Counted from the stretch's first letter, positions 1 to 9,072 are shown. The stretch: DNA of 64,000 nucleotides from Robiginitalea sediminis (GCF_002198115.1 NZ_NGNR01000002.1:248001-312000); one strand, 5' to 3'. The notes: a model not told the origin generated them from the sequence alone. Made by a program: numbers and translations.

Positions 1-125
1 TGCCGACGGGGTGCGGTGTAGTTCTGCCCAACATGCCGAAAACCGGAGGTGTGACTTGGAAATCACGGTTTTCGAATAAAAGTTTATACGGGTCGTTTCC
101 TGATGCCCATAATACAACCCGTAAG

Positions 126-163
126 AATCCCGCAACCGGTTTCCGGTTGCGGGATTATTTTTT
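126..163 (+). terminator. Rho-independent terminator for a plus-strand gene left of the window
   Basis: A perfect 14-bp inverted repeat (arms 126-139 and 143-156) with a three-base TTT loop is followed on the plus strand by a short T run (158-163). The T run lies on the plus strand, so it most likely ends transcription arriving from the left. Its right arm overlaps the stop codon (155-157) of the convergent FemAB-like gene. The first 125 bases hold only possible C-terminal codons of an upstream gene, which I cannot identify. Confidence 0.75.
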
Positions 164-1075
164 CAGGGTGCTGCGGATGCGGCGGTAGAGCTGGTCTGCC
201 TTCCAGGATTTGAGCTGGTTTTTAAGCCGGAGCAAGCCGATGCGGCTAAGGGCGTAAACGCGGGCCGTTATGGAAGACTTCCGGTAAATAATCCAGGTGT
301 TGAACCTGTAGGTATAATTGCACCACTCGTCTTTATAGCGCATGGGCCCCATCCCCATGTCGAACAGGAGGTAGTTGTTTTTAAGGGCCCACTCCAGTTG
401 TTTGTAGATCAGGATATGCCCCATGCCGTAGTTGCCGAATTCCAGGTCGTAGGATGGGATTGAGAAAGAGAAGACGGGTCCCCAGTGTCGGTTAAAGCAG
501 ATCGCGATGGGTTTGGTTCCCTTGTAGATCAGGAAAAGCGATGCGCGCTTACTGTGAATCAGATCCAGTCCGATTTCTTCAAGGGATTGCCAGGTGCGGA
601 GGCGCTCGTGCTGGTCACCGCGCTCCTGGAAACGCGCTTGGATCATTTTCTTTAAAGCATCCATAGCTTCCGTATATACTTCCTGAGTCGCATCGGGGCC
701 AAAAAGCCATTCATAACGGATACTTCCCGAAGCTTCGAGCTTGCGGGTTTTGCTTCTAAGAGACGTGCGTAAACGGGGCTTGAGCTGTTTTCTGACATAG
801 GAACCGGCATCCTGCAAGCCCTGGAGGTCTATGGCATAGCCGTCCATATCGTAAGCCTTAAAGTGGTCATAGCCAGGTCTCAGAACAGGTTCGAGGTATT
901 CCGGCACTACCCACCACCGGTACAGGGGAGCCTGGGAGGAGCCTCCTGGTAATAACGGCATCTCTTCGCTTTTCCCAGGCAGCAATAGACCTCTGTAAAC
1001 GAGTTGCTGACAAGCCCAAGGCAGGGGGGCACCTTCATAGAAGTCAAAAAAGAACCGATTGTATATGGGTTTCAT
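155..1075 (-). CDS. FemAB/GNAT-fold acyl- or aminoacyltransferase-like protein (copy 1)
   Basis: This 306-residue soluble protein belongs to the FemAB-related, BioF2-like GNAT superfamily (Acetyltransf_6 type). Such enzymes transfer acyl or aminoacyl groups in the cytoplasm; this one's substrate is unknown. Visible family marks are a basic stretch around residues 105-113 (LRSKTRKLE), a core strand-loop near 177-191, and the motif DMGMGPMRYKDEW around 240-252, equivalent to the D-F-S-K-G...K..W motif of its neighbours. The tail is strongly basic. It is the last gene of the minus-strand polysaccharide operon, and its ATG overlaps the preceding gene's stop as ATGA. With three related genes directly upstream, it is probably one of a set of divergent paralogues that modify the polysaccharide or its lipid carrier. 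The role is inferred from context. Confidence 0.8.
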   Translation of the reverse strand: MKPIYNRFFFDFYEGAPLPWACQQLVYRGLLLPGKSEEMPLLPGGSSQAPLYRWWVVPEYLEPVLRPGYDHFKAYDMDGYAIDLQGLQDAGSYVRKQLKPRLRTSLRSKTRKLEASGSIRYEWLFGPDATQEVYTEAMDALKKMIQARFQERGDQHERLRTWQSLEEIGLDLIHSKRASLFLIYKGTKPIAICFNRHWGPVFSFSIPSYDLEFGNYGMGHILIYKQLEWALKNNYLLFDMGMGPMRYKDEWCNYTYRFNTWIIYRKSSITARVYALSRIGLLRLKNQLKSWKADQLYRRIRSTLKK

Positions 1076-2130
1076 GCCTCATTTTTTGGGGTTTCAGAAC
1101 CGGAATCGGGCAGCCTGTCCTCCCAGCGATACCCTTCCAGCAGCCGGATGCGGCGCCTGTACAGGAACCGGTCCATCTGGAAGCGTTTACCCAGAAATCC
1201 GATATCGCGCAGCCACTGTCGCAGGCGCAATAGTGCAATGCTTATTTGTGCTTTTATGGCAGCAATTAGGTGCTGCTTCCTGTGGCATACCCAATAGTCC
1301 AGGGTATAGGTATGGTTACACCACTTGTCCTTGAAGGCGTTGTCTCCTTTGGAAAAGTCATACCATGTGACTCCCAATTCCAAAGATCTTTCAAGTTTTC
1401 GGTACATGGCCACATCGCCAAGGTTATAGTGAGCGTAGGCCGGGTCGAAGGTCTGCATAAACCCGAACATGATGGCGTTATGGCAAAAGGCAATGGAATA
1501 GGAAATGGGCCGCTGCCCGTCTTCCATGACCATCAGACAAGCCTTTCCACCACGGATTAGCGGTTTGAAAATAGGGTAGTACTCGGCCCAATAGAGCAGG
1601 TTGCGGTTAAAGGTGCGCTTTTGGTCAAAGCGCTGACGCAGTAATTGGTAAAAGCCCTGCATGTGTTTCAGGTAAAGCGCGTCTGAGATCTCGCCACAAA
1701 AAAAGGAGGTCCGGATGGCACATTCGCGTTCTAACTTTCGGATTTTGCCCCTCAGGGCACTCCGGCGTTTCGCGCTGAATTGTCGTTGCAGGTAGTCGTC
1801 GATGGTCTTTATCTCCCGAAGGTCTGCTGCATACCCATTGTATTGTGGGACTACCTGTACCACCCATTCGGCATGTTCCGATTTGGGCTTTATTTCAAGA
1901 TACCCGGGAATGTCTGTAACATGCAGTACGTGCTGATGTCCGGACGGTTCTTTTCGGGAGGTGGCCGACAGCCACGAGGTGCCCTGGAACCGGATTTGCG
2001 GATTTGCCATGGAAGATACCGAGCCGGAAAGAAACAAATCGAACAACACATTGTGTACCGCATCGGAAGAATGTGGATGCTGCCCCTCCTCCCGGGCAGT
2101 TTGCTTCTTTTCTGTTGCGTCGGTTGCCAT
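1072..2130 (-). CDS. FemAB/GNAT-fold acyl- or aminoacyltransferase-like protein (copy 2)
   Basis: This 352-residue protein is the second member of the tandem FemAB-like group. It shares the layout of its neighbours: a divergent N-terminal half, a basic motif ALRGKIRKLE near 122-131, a GNAT-like core, and the signature DFSKGDNAFKDKW near 255-267. The C-terminus (about 290-352) is rich in arginine and lysine and may contact membrane or nucleic acid. There is no signal peptide, so it should act in the cytoplasm. It starts five bases after the previous gene's stop and overlaps the next as ATGA, so translational coupling is likely. Sequence divergence from copies 1 and 3 argues for different acceptors rather than simple dosage. 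The reaction and substrate are not recognisable from sequence. Confidence 0.8.
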   Translation of the reverse strand: MATDATEKKQTAREEGQHPHSSDAVHNVLFDLFLSGSVSSMANPQIRFQGTSWLSATSRKEPSGHQHVLHVTDIPGYLEIKPKSEHAEWVVQVVPQYNGYAADLREIKTIDDYLQRQFSAKRRSALRGKIRKLERECAIRTSFFCGEISDALYLKHMQGFYQLLRQRFDQKRTFNRNLLYWAEYYPIFKPLIRGGKACLMVMEDGQRPISYSIAFCHNAIMFGFMQTFDPAYAHYNLGDVAMYRKLERSLELGVTWYDFSKGDNAFKDKWCNHTYTLDYWVCHRKQHLIAAIKAQISIALLRLRQWLRDIGFLGKRFQMDRFLYRRRIRLLEGYRWEDRLPDSGSETPKNEA

Positions 2131-2135
2131 AGGGG

Positions 2136-3392
2136 TTACTTTCGGATCAGCCGGAAAACCTTACTGTTTTTTTTTCCCTGAATAAGGAACTTCTCCGGTT
2201 GGTTTGCCAGTGGCAATACCCGGATATCGGCCATGGACTCTTGTTCCAGGTAAAGGAATTCAAAAACAGCCGGGAGAACCGCCATGTACAATCCTTCCAC
2301 TTTGGTCAGGGCCTGCAGGACTTCCGGGCGGTCTGCACCTTCAGAGTCCAGCCATTCAAAGGCCACTTTGGGCATACTTCCTTTGCGGGAACTCAAGGCA
2401 TAGGTCAGTTTGTGGAGCCGGTCATTCCATCCTTTTTCACGAAGCCACTGTTTCCCGCGGAAATACCCGGATGTCAGCCGGGCCAAAAGACGGCCAGGGA
2501 AACTTCCCTTGGGGTAGTAAACCCGGTATTCGAAGTCGTATTGCCGCGTAGCCCACCGGGATTTATAATCAAAATACCCCTTCGAGAAGTCCAGGACGTC
2601 CATATTGTTTTCCAGGCACCATTCAATCAGGGCCATTACGGACACCGAGCCCAGGTGGAACTTCCCATAGTCAATATCGAAAACCGTTATGGCATCCAGG
2701 ACCGTCCGGTTAAAAAAGTAATTCAGGGTAACGGCAATGGGGTCGTCCCCCGAATAAACCACGAACAACCCGGCCCGGCCTTCCTGCATCAGGGGCAGGG
2801 TAGAGGCTTTGTAGAATTCCCATTCCTGCTGTTCCAGGTTGTTGTTGCTCACCTGTTTGTCGTCGAAACGTTTTTCGAGCAAGGCGCGGAATTGATCGAA
2901 CAAAAGGGCGTACTGCGTTTCATCCACGGAACCGTCATACATCACATACCGGATATCGAAAGCCGTTTCCAGGCGGGTCCTGTATTTCTTCAGCTTGTAG
3001 CGGCTGCTCTTGCTGAATTGCCGCTGCAGATAGGCATTGAGGTCCTGCAGCCCGGTTAGCTCAATGAGGAACCCGGGGTATTGGCGCACCCTTTTTACGC
3101 CAATTTGGCTATGGCCGGAATCGGGCAGCGGCACATTAAAGAACTCCGGAACATCATAGACCAGCACCGGCTTTGATACGGACAATTCTGCGTTTTCTGG
3201 TACAGGGCCGTGGCACATTCCCTTGGTATGGGTGGTGCCGGTAGATTGCATCAGGGGTAAGCGGGGATGCGCCACCTGGGTGAGCCCAGGCAGAGCGTTT
3301 ACGGGTACTGGGGGCCTGGTGGGGCTGAAATGCTGACTCCAGATCCGCGTAAAGGTCTCGGTGAGAAACGGATTGTCTTCCGGGGAGTACAT
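2136..3392 (-). CDS. FemAB/GNAT-fold protein with C-terminal extension (copy 3)
   Basis: At 418 residues this is the longest of the tandem FemAB/GNAT-like proteins. The family signature appears as DFSKGYFDYKSRW around residues 267-279, and a basic loop (KSSRYKLKKY) lies near 128-137. Beyond the core there is an extension of about 95 residues (320-418) that the neighbours lack; its function is not recognisable. The protein has no signal peptide or clear membrane segment. The gene starts three bases after the stop of copy 4. I infer a cytoplasmic transferase decorating a nucleotide- or lipid-linked saccharide, but a simple acetyltransferase role is equally possible. Confidence 0.78.
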   Translation of the reverse strand: MYSPEDNPFLTETFTRIWSQHFSPTRPPVPVNALPGLTQVAHPRLPLMQSTGTTHTKGMCHGPVPENAELSVSKPVLVYDVPEFFNVPLPDSGHSQIGVKRVRQYPGFLIELTGLQDLNAYLQRQFSKSSRYKLKKYRTRLETAFDIRYVMYDGSVDETQYALLFDQFRALLEKRFDDKQVSNNNLEQQEWEFYKASTLPLMQEGRAGLFVVYSGDDPIAVTLNYFFNRTVLDAITVFDIDYGKFHLGSVSVMALIEWCLENNMDVLDFSKGYFDYKSRWATRQYDFEYRVYYPKGSFPGRLLARLTSGYFRGKQWLREKGWNDRLHKLTYALSSRKGSMPKVAFEWLDSEGADRPEVLQALTKVEGLYMAVLPAVFEFLYLEQESMADIRVLPLANQPEKFLIQGKKNSKVFRLIRK

Positions 3393-3395
3393 AGG

Positions 3396-4445
3396 CTAGG
3401 GAGTATGATGTGCACACCGGTAACACGGGAAAAAGTGTTTACAGGTGTTGAAATCCTTCTTGCAATCGGCAGGCAGGCGGTTCACCGACAGGGATTTATA
3501 GACCTCAGGGTTACTGATGTATTTCCAGACTTCGAAGTCCCTGAAATCCTTGCTGAAACGGGATTTGAATTCAAAAAGGGAGTCCTCCGACCCGCCAAGC
3601 CCGCCCCCGAGGTTGAAATAGCGTTTCCCCTGGGCTGTGGCCCGTACCCGCATTTCATCGATCAGCAGTTTTACGGGATGGAGTTTCATGTAGTCGGAAT
3701 CGGTGCCGGATAGGTGATATTGCACTATTTCCCCACTGCTTATAAACATGGCACCGGATATGACCTTTCCGTTAGCCGGGTCCTCTGCAAGCAACACAGT
3801 AGTTTCGAACGCCTCATTCCTGAAGAGGCCTTGGTAGTAATCCTTGTTGAAAAAGTAATTGGGCTTGGCTTCCAGGCGCCGCATGGTATCCTCGTAGAGT
3901 CGGATAAAAACATGTAGGTCTTCCTGGTTTTTTCCCTCTCGGATTTTGTAAAGCCGCCTGGCTTTGTTAATGTAGGACCTGAAACGGTTGCTTATGTGGC
4001 TCCACTGCTCTTCCGGGCTCAGGGTGATATCGATGTTAACCACCTTCCCCAGGGTCTCGATCTCCCCCATGCCAGTAAGCAGCTTCCGCTGTTTTGGGAG
4101 GTAGGGGTGGAGGCGTGAGAACAGGGAAACAATGTTTAATTCCTTAAGGTTTTCTTGTAAAACCTGTTGAAAGCGGCGGGCTTGTTCCAGGTTAAAAGAC
4201 CCACACCACAAGGGCCCTGCATACCCGTATACCGATGTGGCATCCAGGTAGGGTGTCCCTTCTATTTCCCTAAGGAGCAGAGGTAACAAGACGGTTAGCC
4301 CATTATCCTTATAGTGGAAAAGGATGGCTTTTTCGCTTGCCTTCCTGTCCAGGGTATGGAAGTCGTAGGAATGGTAGAAATCTGCTATGCAACAACTGGC
4401 AAGCAGGGCATTCCATTGGGCTCTATCTTCGATGATCTGAATCAT
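3396..4445 (-). CDS. FemAB-family aminoacyltransferase-like protein (copy 4)
   Basis: Starting at the ATG at 4445 gives 349 residues beginning MIQIIEDRAQW, the usual start for this family; an upstream ATG at 4517 would add 24 residues of unlikely composition. This is the most FemA/FemB-like copy: a first GNAT-like half, a conserved basic region (NRFRSYINKARRLYKI, near 153-168), and a second half ending in a glycine-rich NLGGGLGG...FKSRF motif near 277-296. Characterised FemAB proteins transfer aminoacyl groups from tRNA to cell-wall precursors; Bacteroidota homologues in polysaccharide loci are mostly uncharacterised. It is the first of four consecutive related genes and follows a GT2 gene in the same operon. 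The C-terminus carries four cysteines, unusual for a cytosolic transferase. Confidence 0.82.
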   Translation of the reverse strand: MIQIIEDRAQWNALLASCCIADFYHSYDFHTLDRKASEKAILFHYKDNGLTVLLPLLLREIEGTPYLDATSVYGYAGPLWCGSFNLEQARRFQQVLQENLKELNIVSLFSRLHPYLPKQRKLLTGMGEIETLGKVVNIDITLSPEEQWSHISNRFRSYINKARRLYKIREGKNQEDLHVFIRLYEDTMRRLEAKPNYFFNKDYYQGLFRNEAFETTVLLAEDPANGKVISGAMFISSGEIVQYHLSGTDSDYMKLHPVKLLIDEMRVRATAQGKRYFNLGGGLGGSEDSLFEFKSRFSKDFRDFEVWKYISNPEVYKSLSVNRLPADCKKDFNTCKHFFPCYRCAHHTP

Positions 4446-4538
4446 CCTGTTTACTGATTCTTCTATTTTACAGGGCGGTTCGCCGGGTTTCGGTTCATCC
4501 TCTTTCCCAGCGCACACAAGAACGTTTCATGGGGTAAA

Positions 4539-5552
4539 TCAGGAAGCTAACCTTCTGAAAAACAAACTTGTAAAGAGTATAGGTTTTGTGTTGAATATGG
4601 GTACAAATATCTTGTTGTGAACAGTGGAGCCATGTCCGATACCGATACGGGTATCGATGGGATAAGCCTCCAGCATATTCAGTTTATCCAGAATAGCGTT
4701 GAGTTCCTTACGGTCGAGAAGATTGTGTTTAAAGGTCCGAATTAACAATGCAAAAACAAAGGCATATTGCCTTGATTTTAATTTCTCTACCACCTGCTTG
4801 TAACTCCCATGGGAAGGGTCCAGGTTCTGGATCATACCTTTGATCTTTTCAATGGCATAAACCATCCCGTTTATAAACCTCAGGTTATGCGCGGCATCCC
4901 GGCTGGTTACTATGGAATTTTCCACGGTCACATAGCGGTGTACATCGAGGTTAGCCTTTCCCATGCGTTTGGCTTCCAGAAAGAGGCTGGCCGTAAATAT
5001 CACATCCTCGTAAAGAGTACCTTCAATGAAGGCAATACCGGTCTGCTTCAGTAAATCCCGGTGTACAATATAACGCCAGGCTTCATTCCTGAACCCGTGT
5101 TCGCCTATATAGCTTACACCATCCAGTACAGTCACTGAAGGGTCCCCAGGCTCCTTGGTTATCGATGCAACATCCGTCCCTTCCCTGATTTCCTTGGTAT
5201 TGAACTCCAGGATTTCCAGGTTGTTCTTTTCCGCAGTGGCCAGTACTTCTCCCAATACATTTGTAGCGAGGAAATCATCTGCATCCAGGAAGTAGATATA
5301 ATTCCCTTTTGAGGCTGCCAGGCCTTTGTTCCGTGCTGCGCTGGGCCCTGCATTTTTCTGGGTGAAAAACTGAATATTGGGATGTTTCGCTGCGTAGCGC
5401 TCTACGATTCGTCCACCGTCATCCTTCGAGCCATCGTCCACAATAACCAGTTCATACTGGTCTTCGCCGAGGTCTTGCTCCAGAAGGCTTTTCAAACACC
5501 TTTCTATGTATTTTTCCTTGTTGTAAAGCGGGATAACTATGCTTAATTTCAT
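4539..5552 (-). CDS. GT2 family glycosyltransferase
   Basis: This GT-A fold transferase should add a sugar from a nucleotide-sugar donor to a lipid-linked oligosaccharide at the cytoplasmic face. The N-terminus (SIVIPLYNKEKY), the VDDGS motif at 38-42 and the metal-binding DADD at 90-93 are all present. I prefer the ATG at 5552, giving 337 residues, because MKLSIVIPLYN is the normal family start; an ATG at 5573 is also possible. The C-terminal 200 residues are helical and variable, as is common in acceptor-binding regions. It sits between the ATP-grasp gene and the FemAB-like group. Donor and acceptor cannot be predicted. Confidence 0.88.
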   Translation of the reverse strand: MKLSIVIPLYNKEKYIERCLKSLLEQDLGEDQYELVIVDDGSKDDGGRIVERYAAKHPNIQFFTQKNAGPSAARNKGLAASKGNYIYFLDADDFLATNVLGEVLATAEKNNLEILEFNTKEIREGTDVASITKEPGDPSVTVLDGVSYIGEHGFRNEAWRYIVHRDLLKQTGIAFIEGTLYEDVIFTASLFLEAKRMGKANLDVHRYVTVENSIVTSRDAAHNLRFINGMVYAIEKIKGMIQNLDPSHGSYKQVVEKLKSRQYAFVFALLIRTFKHNLLDRKELNAILDKLNMLEAYPIDTRIGIGHGSTVHNKIFVPIFNTKPILFTSLFFRRLAS

Positions 5553-5642
5553 TTCAGATTCCAGATTTGGCATGTGAGGCGTTAGCGCCTTATTCGGTCT
5601 TTAGGAAATGGTTAACGAACAGGTTGTCCATTCGATACAATG

Positions 5643-6917
5643 TTATTTATAATCGGATTCTTTAAAGGGGCGTATCCATTCCAGTATCATATCCTGGCCA
5701 TGGTCATCCTTGATTTTCAGGAGATCCCGGAAACGTTCAATTCTGTTATTTACCTCTGAAATGGAAGGAGCCACCAGATACATCCGGGCATACACCTGCC
5801 TTTCGGTGCCCAGCCATTCTTGCTTTACCTCATCCCCGGTTTTGAACCGTTCCAGGACGAAGTGAACCGCCGGGTCTGCCTTAATTTCGTCAAGGCCCTC
5901 TATAGATCCGATCTTCCCACCTTTGAGCAGGACCCAGATGGTGCAGGCAGACTTTCCTTTGTATGTATAATGGTGTTCCTCCGGGAAGTCTGCATCTCCC
6001 ATCACCCCTGTAAAGGCGTAGTTGACGAGCATCTCGCGGTGGTCGAAACCGAAGATGTGTTTTAAATGGAAATCCGGGGCCTCTCCCTGAAGCCTAAACC
6101 CGGGGTCGTACGCATAGATAACGCCGTCCTCCACAAAGAACTGGATGTTTAAAACCCCATTCTGGATTTTCAGGCCTTTGAACAGTTCACTCAACTTGGG
6201 GTGTACCTCCCTGAGAAACAGTTCGGAATACTTGGAAGGATATACAGCGGCAATGCAAACTGGGCTCGCATCCCCTTGCCTCTTGGTGGTAAACCGGTCC
6301 GATAATGCCGAAATATAGGGTACACCATTGCGGAAGGTGTAATACACAGCCATATCGTCGCAATCCATGTATTTTTCAACCAGGACCACTCCTTTTTTGG
6401 AATGCTGCAGGGCCGTTTTTACCGAGGCCTTGTAATCGGCTTCGTCCCGGCAGATTTTCATCCCAACACCGCCCCCGCTGTCTACGGGCTTTATCATCAG
6501 AGGGTAGGTAAGGCCTTCGGGCAGGTCTATAGGGTCCGATTTATGAAGGTATATCCCAGGGATGTCCTGGATATTATACGCTTTGCAGTAGCGCTTAAAA
6601 CCATCTTTGCTGCAGAAAGCCTCCACCGCCTCGTTGGTCGCGTAGCAGGGGAGCCCCAGCTTATCGCAAATCTCCTTGTAGGGTTTCACCAGGATATCGG
6701 CTACCCCCACCAATACGGCATCCACTTCCAGTTTCCGTGCAAGCGCCACAATAGTATCCACCTCAAAAACGTCAATATCGTAGCTTTCCGAGGCGTTGCG
6801 TTTGGCAGGAGATCCCTGCCCCATATCTACCACTATGGTATAGATTCCCATGGCAAGAGACCTGTCTACAAGCGTTGCCGTTTCCGGGTTCCCGCCAAGG
6901 ATCATAATTTTCTTCAT
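5643..6917 (-). CDS. ATP-grasp family ligase in a polysaccharide operon
   Basis: This 424-residue protein has the ATP-grasp layout: an N-terminal Rossmann-like pre-domain (MILGGNPETA, VDAVLVGVADI), the ATP-binding lysine and glycine-rich loop MIKPVDSGGGVGM near 143-155, the adenine-contact strand VLVEKYM near 177-183, and a metal-binding region (NIQFFVEDG...AYDPGFR) near 261-280. Family members couple ATP hydrolysis to amide or thioester formation via an acyl phosphate. It resembles carbamoyl-phosphate-synthase-like enzymes seen in surface-polysaccharide loci, whose substrates are mostly unknown. Lying between two GT2 genes and upstream of FemAB-like transferases, it may ligate an amino acid or other amine to a sugar acid; that link is inference. 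Confidence 0.87.
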   Translation of the reverse strand: MKKIMILGGNPETATLVDRSLAMGIYTIVVDMGQGSPAKRNASESYDIDVFEVDTIVALARKLEVDAVLVGVADILVKPYKEICDKLGLPCYATNEAVEAFCSKDGFKRYCKAYNIQDIPGIYLHKSDPIDLPEGLTYPLMIKPVDSGGGVGMKICRDEADYKASVKTALQHSKKGVVLVEKYMDCDDMAVYYTFRNGVPYISALSDRFTTKRQGDASPVCIAAVYPSKYSELFLREVHPKLSELFKGLKIQNGVLNIQFFVEDGVIYAYDPGFRLQGEAPDFHLKHIFGFDHREMLVNYAFTGVMGDADFPEEHHYTYKGKSACTIWVLLKGGKIGSIEGLDEIKADPAVHFVLERFKTGDEVKQEWLGTERQVYARMYLVAPSISEVNNRIERFRDLLKIKDDHGQDMILEWIRPFKESDYK

Positions 6918-6963
6918 ACGTACTTATCTTCTATCAATTACTCCCATTAGGGTGTGGTGAGGT

Positions 6964-8223
6964 TTACAGGGCTTTTTCGTTGGATGTTTCCGTATTGGCC
7001 CGGAATCTGAATTCGTCATCAAACCCCAGTTTATGCAGCAAAGTTCCGATGACCTCCAAGTCGGTATTGATTTTTACAATCTTCGCCTCGTCAATCCCCA
7101 TCAATTTAAGTTCGGTTTTGATGGTATCGTAATTGGACGGGTTAATGGTGGCAATTATGAGGTTGTCGAAGGCGTCATTGTTTATGGCACTGATGGGCTT
7201 GACATATATGTCTCCTACATGGAGCTTATGGTAGTCCAGGTCTATCCACTTGACGATTTGGAAAAACTTCTGTTTGCTGTTGGTGGTCAGGATGTGTTGC
7301 CCAAACGAACCGGAACTGTAAACGACCAGTCTGGAATGCGATTTCACATCCAGGAAAGGATTGAAAATCAGCTTCCCTTCCCCGTCGTAAACCAGTCCGC
7401 CGGAACGGACAAGGATCTGGGAATACAGGTAATACCGGATTTGTTCATCGAGGTTCTTATCGTCCAGTACGGGTTGCAGTTTGGTTTTCAAAAAGTGCAT
7501 CAGCAACCCCAACCGGTAGTATTCCATCTGAGGGTTCTCGATGGATTTAACAATGGAGTCGTGCCTTTGTCTGTAGTAATAAAGAGGAATGCGGCTTATG
7601 GTCAGGGTATGACACAGGGCCAGGTAGGCGTAAGTAATGGCGGCGTCTTCCCCCATGATTACCTCATTGGGCACGTCGTACAACACCTGCTCCAGAAGCT
7701 CCTTTTTAAAGAGTTTATTCCATACGTAAGTGGATAGCCCGTGTTCGCAAAACCGGCCATTGTAAATGGCATTGGGCAGGATTTCGTTTTCGATTTCCGC
7801 CCTATGGAACACCCCTGCTTTTTTCGGTTTTATGGTTTCAATTTTCCCATTGAATTCCCTGAACTGTCCCGTAACCACAAGGTCGGACTGATTCGCTTCG
7901 GCAAGCTTGTATAGGACATCCAGGTAGTATTTATCCACCCAGTCGTCTCCGTCTACAAAGGCGATGTATTTCCCGGTTGCTTGTCTCAGGCCAGCCTTTC
8001 GCGCGCTGACAAGCCCCCCGTTGGGTTTGTGAATTACTTTAACACGGGAATCCCGAAGGGCATAGTCATCACAGATTTTGGGACAACTATCGGGACTCCC
8101 ATCGTCTACCAGGATTAACTCAAAATCCCGGAAGGACTGCTCCAGAAGGCTGTCTACGCATTTCGGCAGATACTTGGCGATCCGGAAGATGGGTACGATT
8201 ACACTTATTTGAGCGGTATTCAA
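6964..8223 (-). CDS. GT2 glycosyltransferase with a C-terminal Rossmann-like domain
   Basis: The first 280 residues form a GT-A glycosyltransferase: SVIVPIF at the start, VDDGS at 39-43 and DGDD at 91-94. From about residue 290 a second domain begins with a VVYSSGSFGQ nucleotide-binding-like loop near 296-305, followed by alternating strands and helices. This resembles the PglD-N/CoA-binding-like domain sometimes appended to GT2 enzymes, so the protein is probably a fusion of transfer and sugar-modification or regulatory functions. The start is TTG: an in-frame stop lies six codons upstream and no ATG precedes the GT motif. It is 102 bases downstream of the SDR gene. Confidence 0.85.
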   Translation of the reverse strand: MNTAQISVIVPIFRIAKYLPKCVDSLLEQSFRDFELILVDDGSPDSCPKICDDYALRDSRVKVIHKPNGGLVSARKAGLRQATGKYIAFVDGDDWVDKYYLDVLYKLAEANQSDLVVTGQFREFNGKIETIKPKKAGVFHRAEIENEILPNAIYNGRFCEHGLSTYVWNKLFKKELLEQVLYDVPNEVIMGEDAAITYAYLALCHTLTISRIPLYYYRQRHDSIVKSIENPQMEYYRLGLLMHFLKTKLQPVLDDKNLDEQIRYYLYSQILVRSGGLVYDGEGKLIFNPFLDVKSHSRLVVYSSGSFGQHILTTNSKQKFFQIVKWIDLDYHKLHVGDIYVKPISAINNDAFDNLIIATINPSNYDTIKTELKLMGIDEAKIVKINTDLEVIGTLLHKLGFDDEFRFRANTETSNEKAL

Positions 8224-8325
8224 CGGTATTGTTTTTAGCTTTTATGATTTGAAGTCAGTATCTGTTTTTTATTACTTCCCATTCCATGGTGCTGTTTCGT
8301 CTGAATGGGATCGTGGCTACAGGCA

Positions 8326-9072
8326 TTAAATAAATTCGCCCCCCGTTACCCGCAGCAGCGAGCCGGTTGTCATCCGGGAATCATCCGAGATGAAATACAT
8401 CACCGCAGGCACCGGGTCAAACCGGTTCAGCATGCGGCCCATGGGGATTATGCCCGCCGCTTCATTTTTCAATTCTTCTTCACTTACCCCTTCCTTTTCG
8501 CGCAGTTCCAGTTCTCCTTCCGTGGGTGTCCAGCCCATGACCAGGTAATTTGATCGGATCCCGTATTTGGCATAGTGGTGTGCAATGTGCGTCGACAGGG
8601 TGTACAGGGTACTCTTGGTCAGGGCATATGCGGCCCGGTCCTCCTGTCCGTAGTCCATATGTGCCGATCCGAAAAATACGATTGAGCCCGATTGTTGTTC
8701 CATCATGGTACGCAACACATGTTTGACCAGGAAGTAGGGCGCTTTCAGGTTGATATTGAAAACACGGTCGAAGAGGTCCTCTTCGGTATCGATTATGCTG
8801 GCCACTGGGGTTATTCCGGCATAGAGGATAAGGGCGTCGATCTTCTGAAACCGTTCCAGGGTGCGGTGGTAGTAATCTTCAATTCCGCTACTACTGTTTA
8901 AGTCCAGTTCATGGAAGTAGAGGCGGTCCGCACAGCCGCTTTCCCGAACGATGGCTTGGCCCTCCTCGGCGCTCCGGCCACAGAATGATACATTATAGCC
9001 CTTGGAGAGGCAGCTCTGGAGGATTTCTCGTCCCACGCCTTTGGCTCCCCCTAAGATCATTACTGTTTTCAT
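8326..9072 (-). CDS. SDR family NAD(P)-dependent oxidoreductase
   Basis: This is a classical short-chain dehydrogenase/reductase of 248 residues. The cofactor motif GGAKGVG is at 8-14, a YAGIT version of the NNAG motif is at 84-88, Asn107 is in NINLK, and the catalytic set Ser136, Tyr149 and Lys153 (YALTK) is intact. SDRs reduce carbonyls or oxidise hydroxyls with NAD(P)H; in this operon the likely role is making or tailoring a nucleotide sugar or an acyl substituent. The C-terminal segment VTGGEFI is typical. It is separated from the PglC-type gene by 324 bases, the largest gap within the operon, so it may have its own promoter. Confidence 0.9.
   Translation of the reverse strand: MKTVMILGGAKGVGREILQSCLSKGYNVSFCGRSAEEGQAIVRESGCADRLYFHELDLNSSSGIEDYYHRTLERFQKIDALILYAGITPVASIIDTEEDLFDRVFNINLKAPYFLVKHVLRTMMEQQSGSIVFFGSAHMDYGQEDRAAYALTKSTLYTLSTHIAHHYAKYGIRSNYLVMGWTPTEGELELREKEGVSEEELKNEAAGIIPMGRMLNRFDPVPAVMYFISDDSRMTTGSLLRVTGGEFI

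Noticed and set aside
2-79. Possible C-terminal codons of an upstream plus-strand gene ending at the stop at 77-79
   Set aside because: Only 25 codons are visible and another frame is also open; the terminator supports an upstream gene but not which frame.
2199-3059. 286-residue plus-strand frame opposite FemAB-like copy 3
   Set aside because: It has no family similarity, and the minus-strand gene fits the operon spacing exactly.
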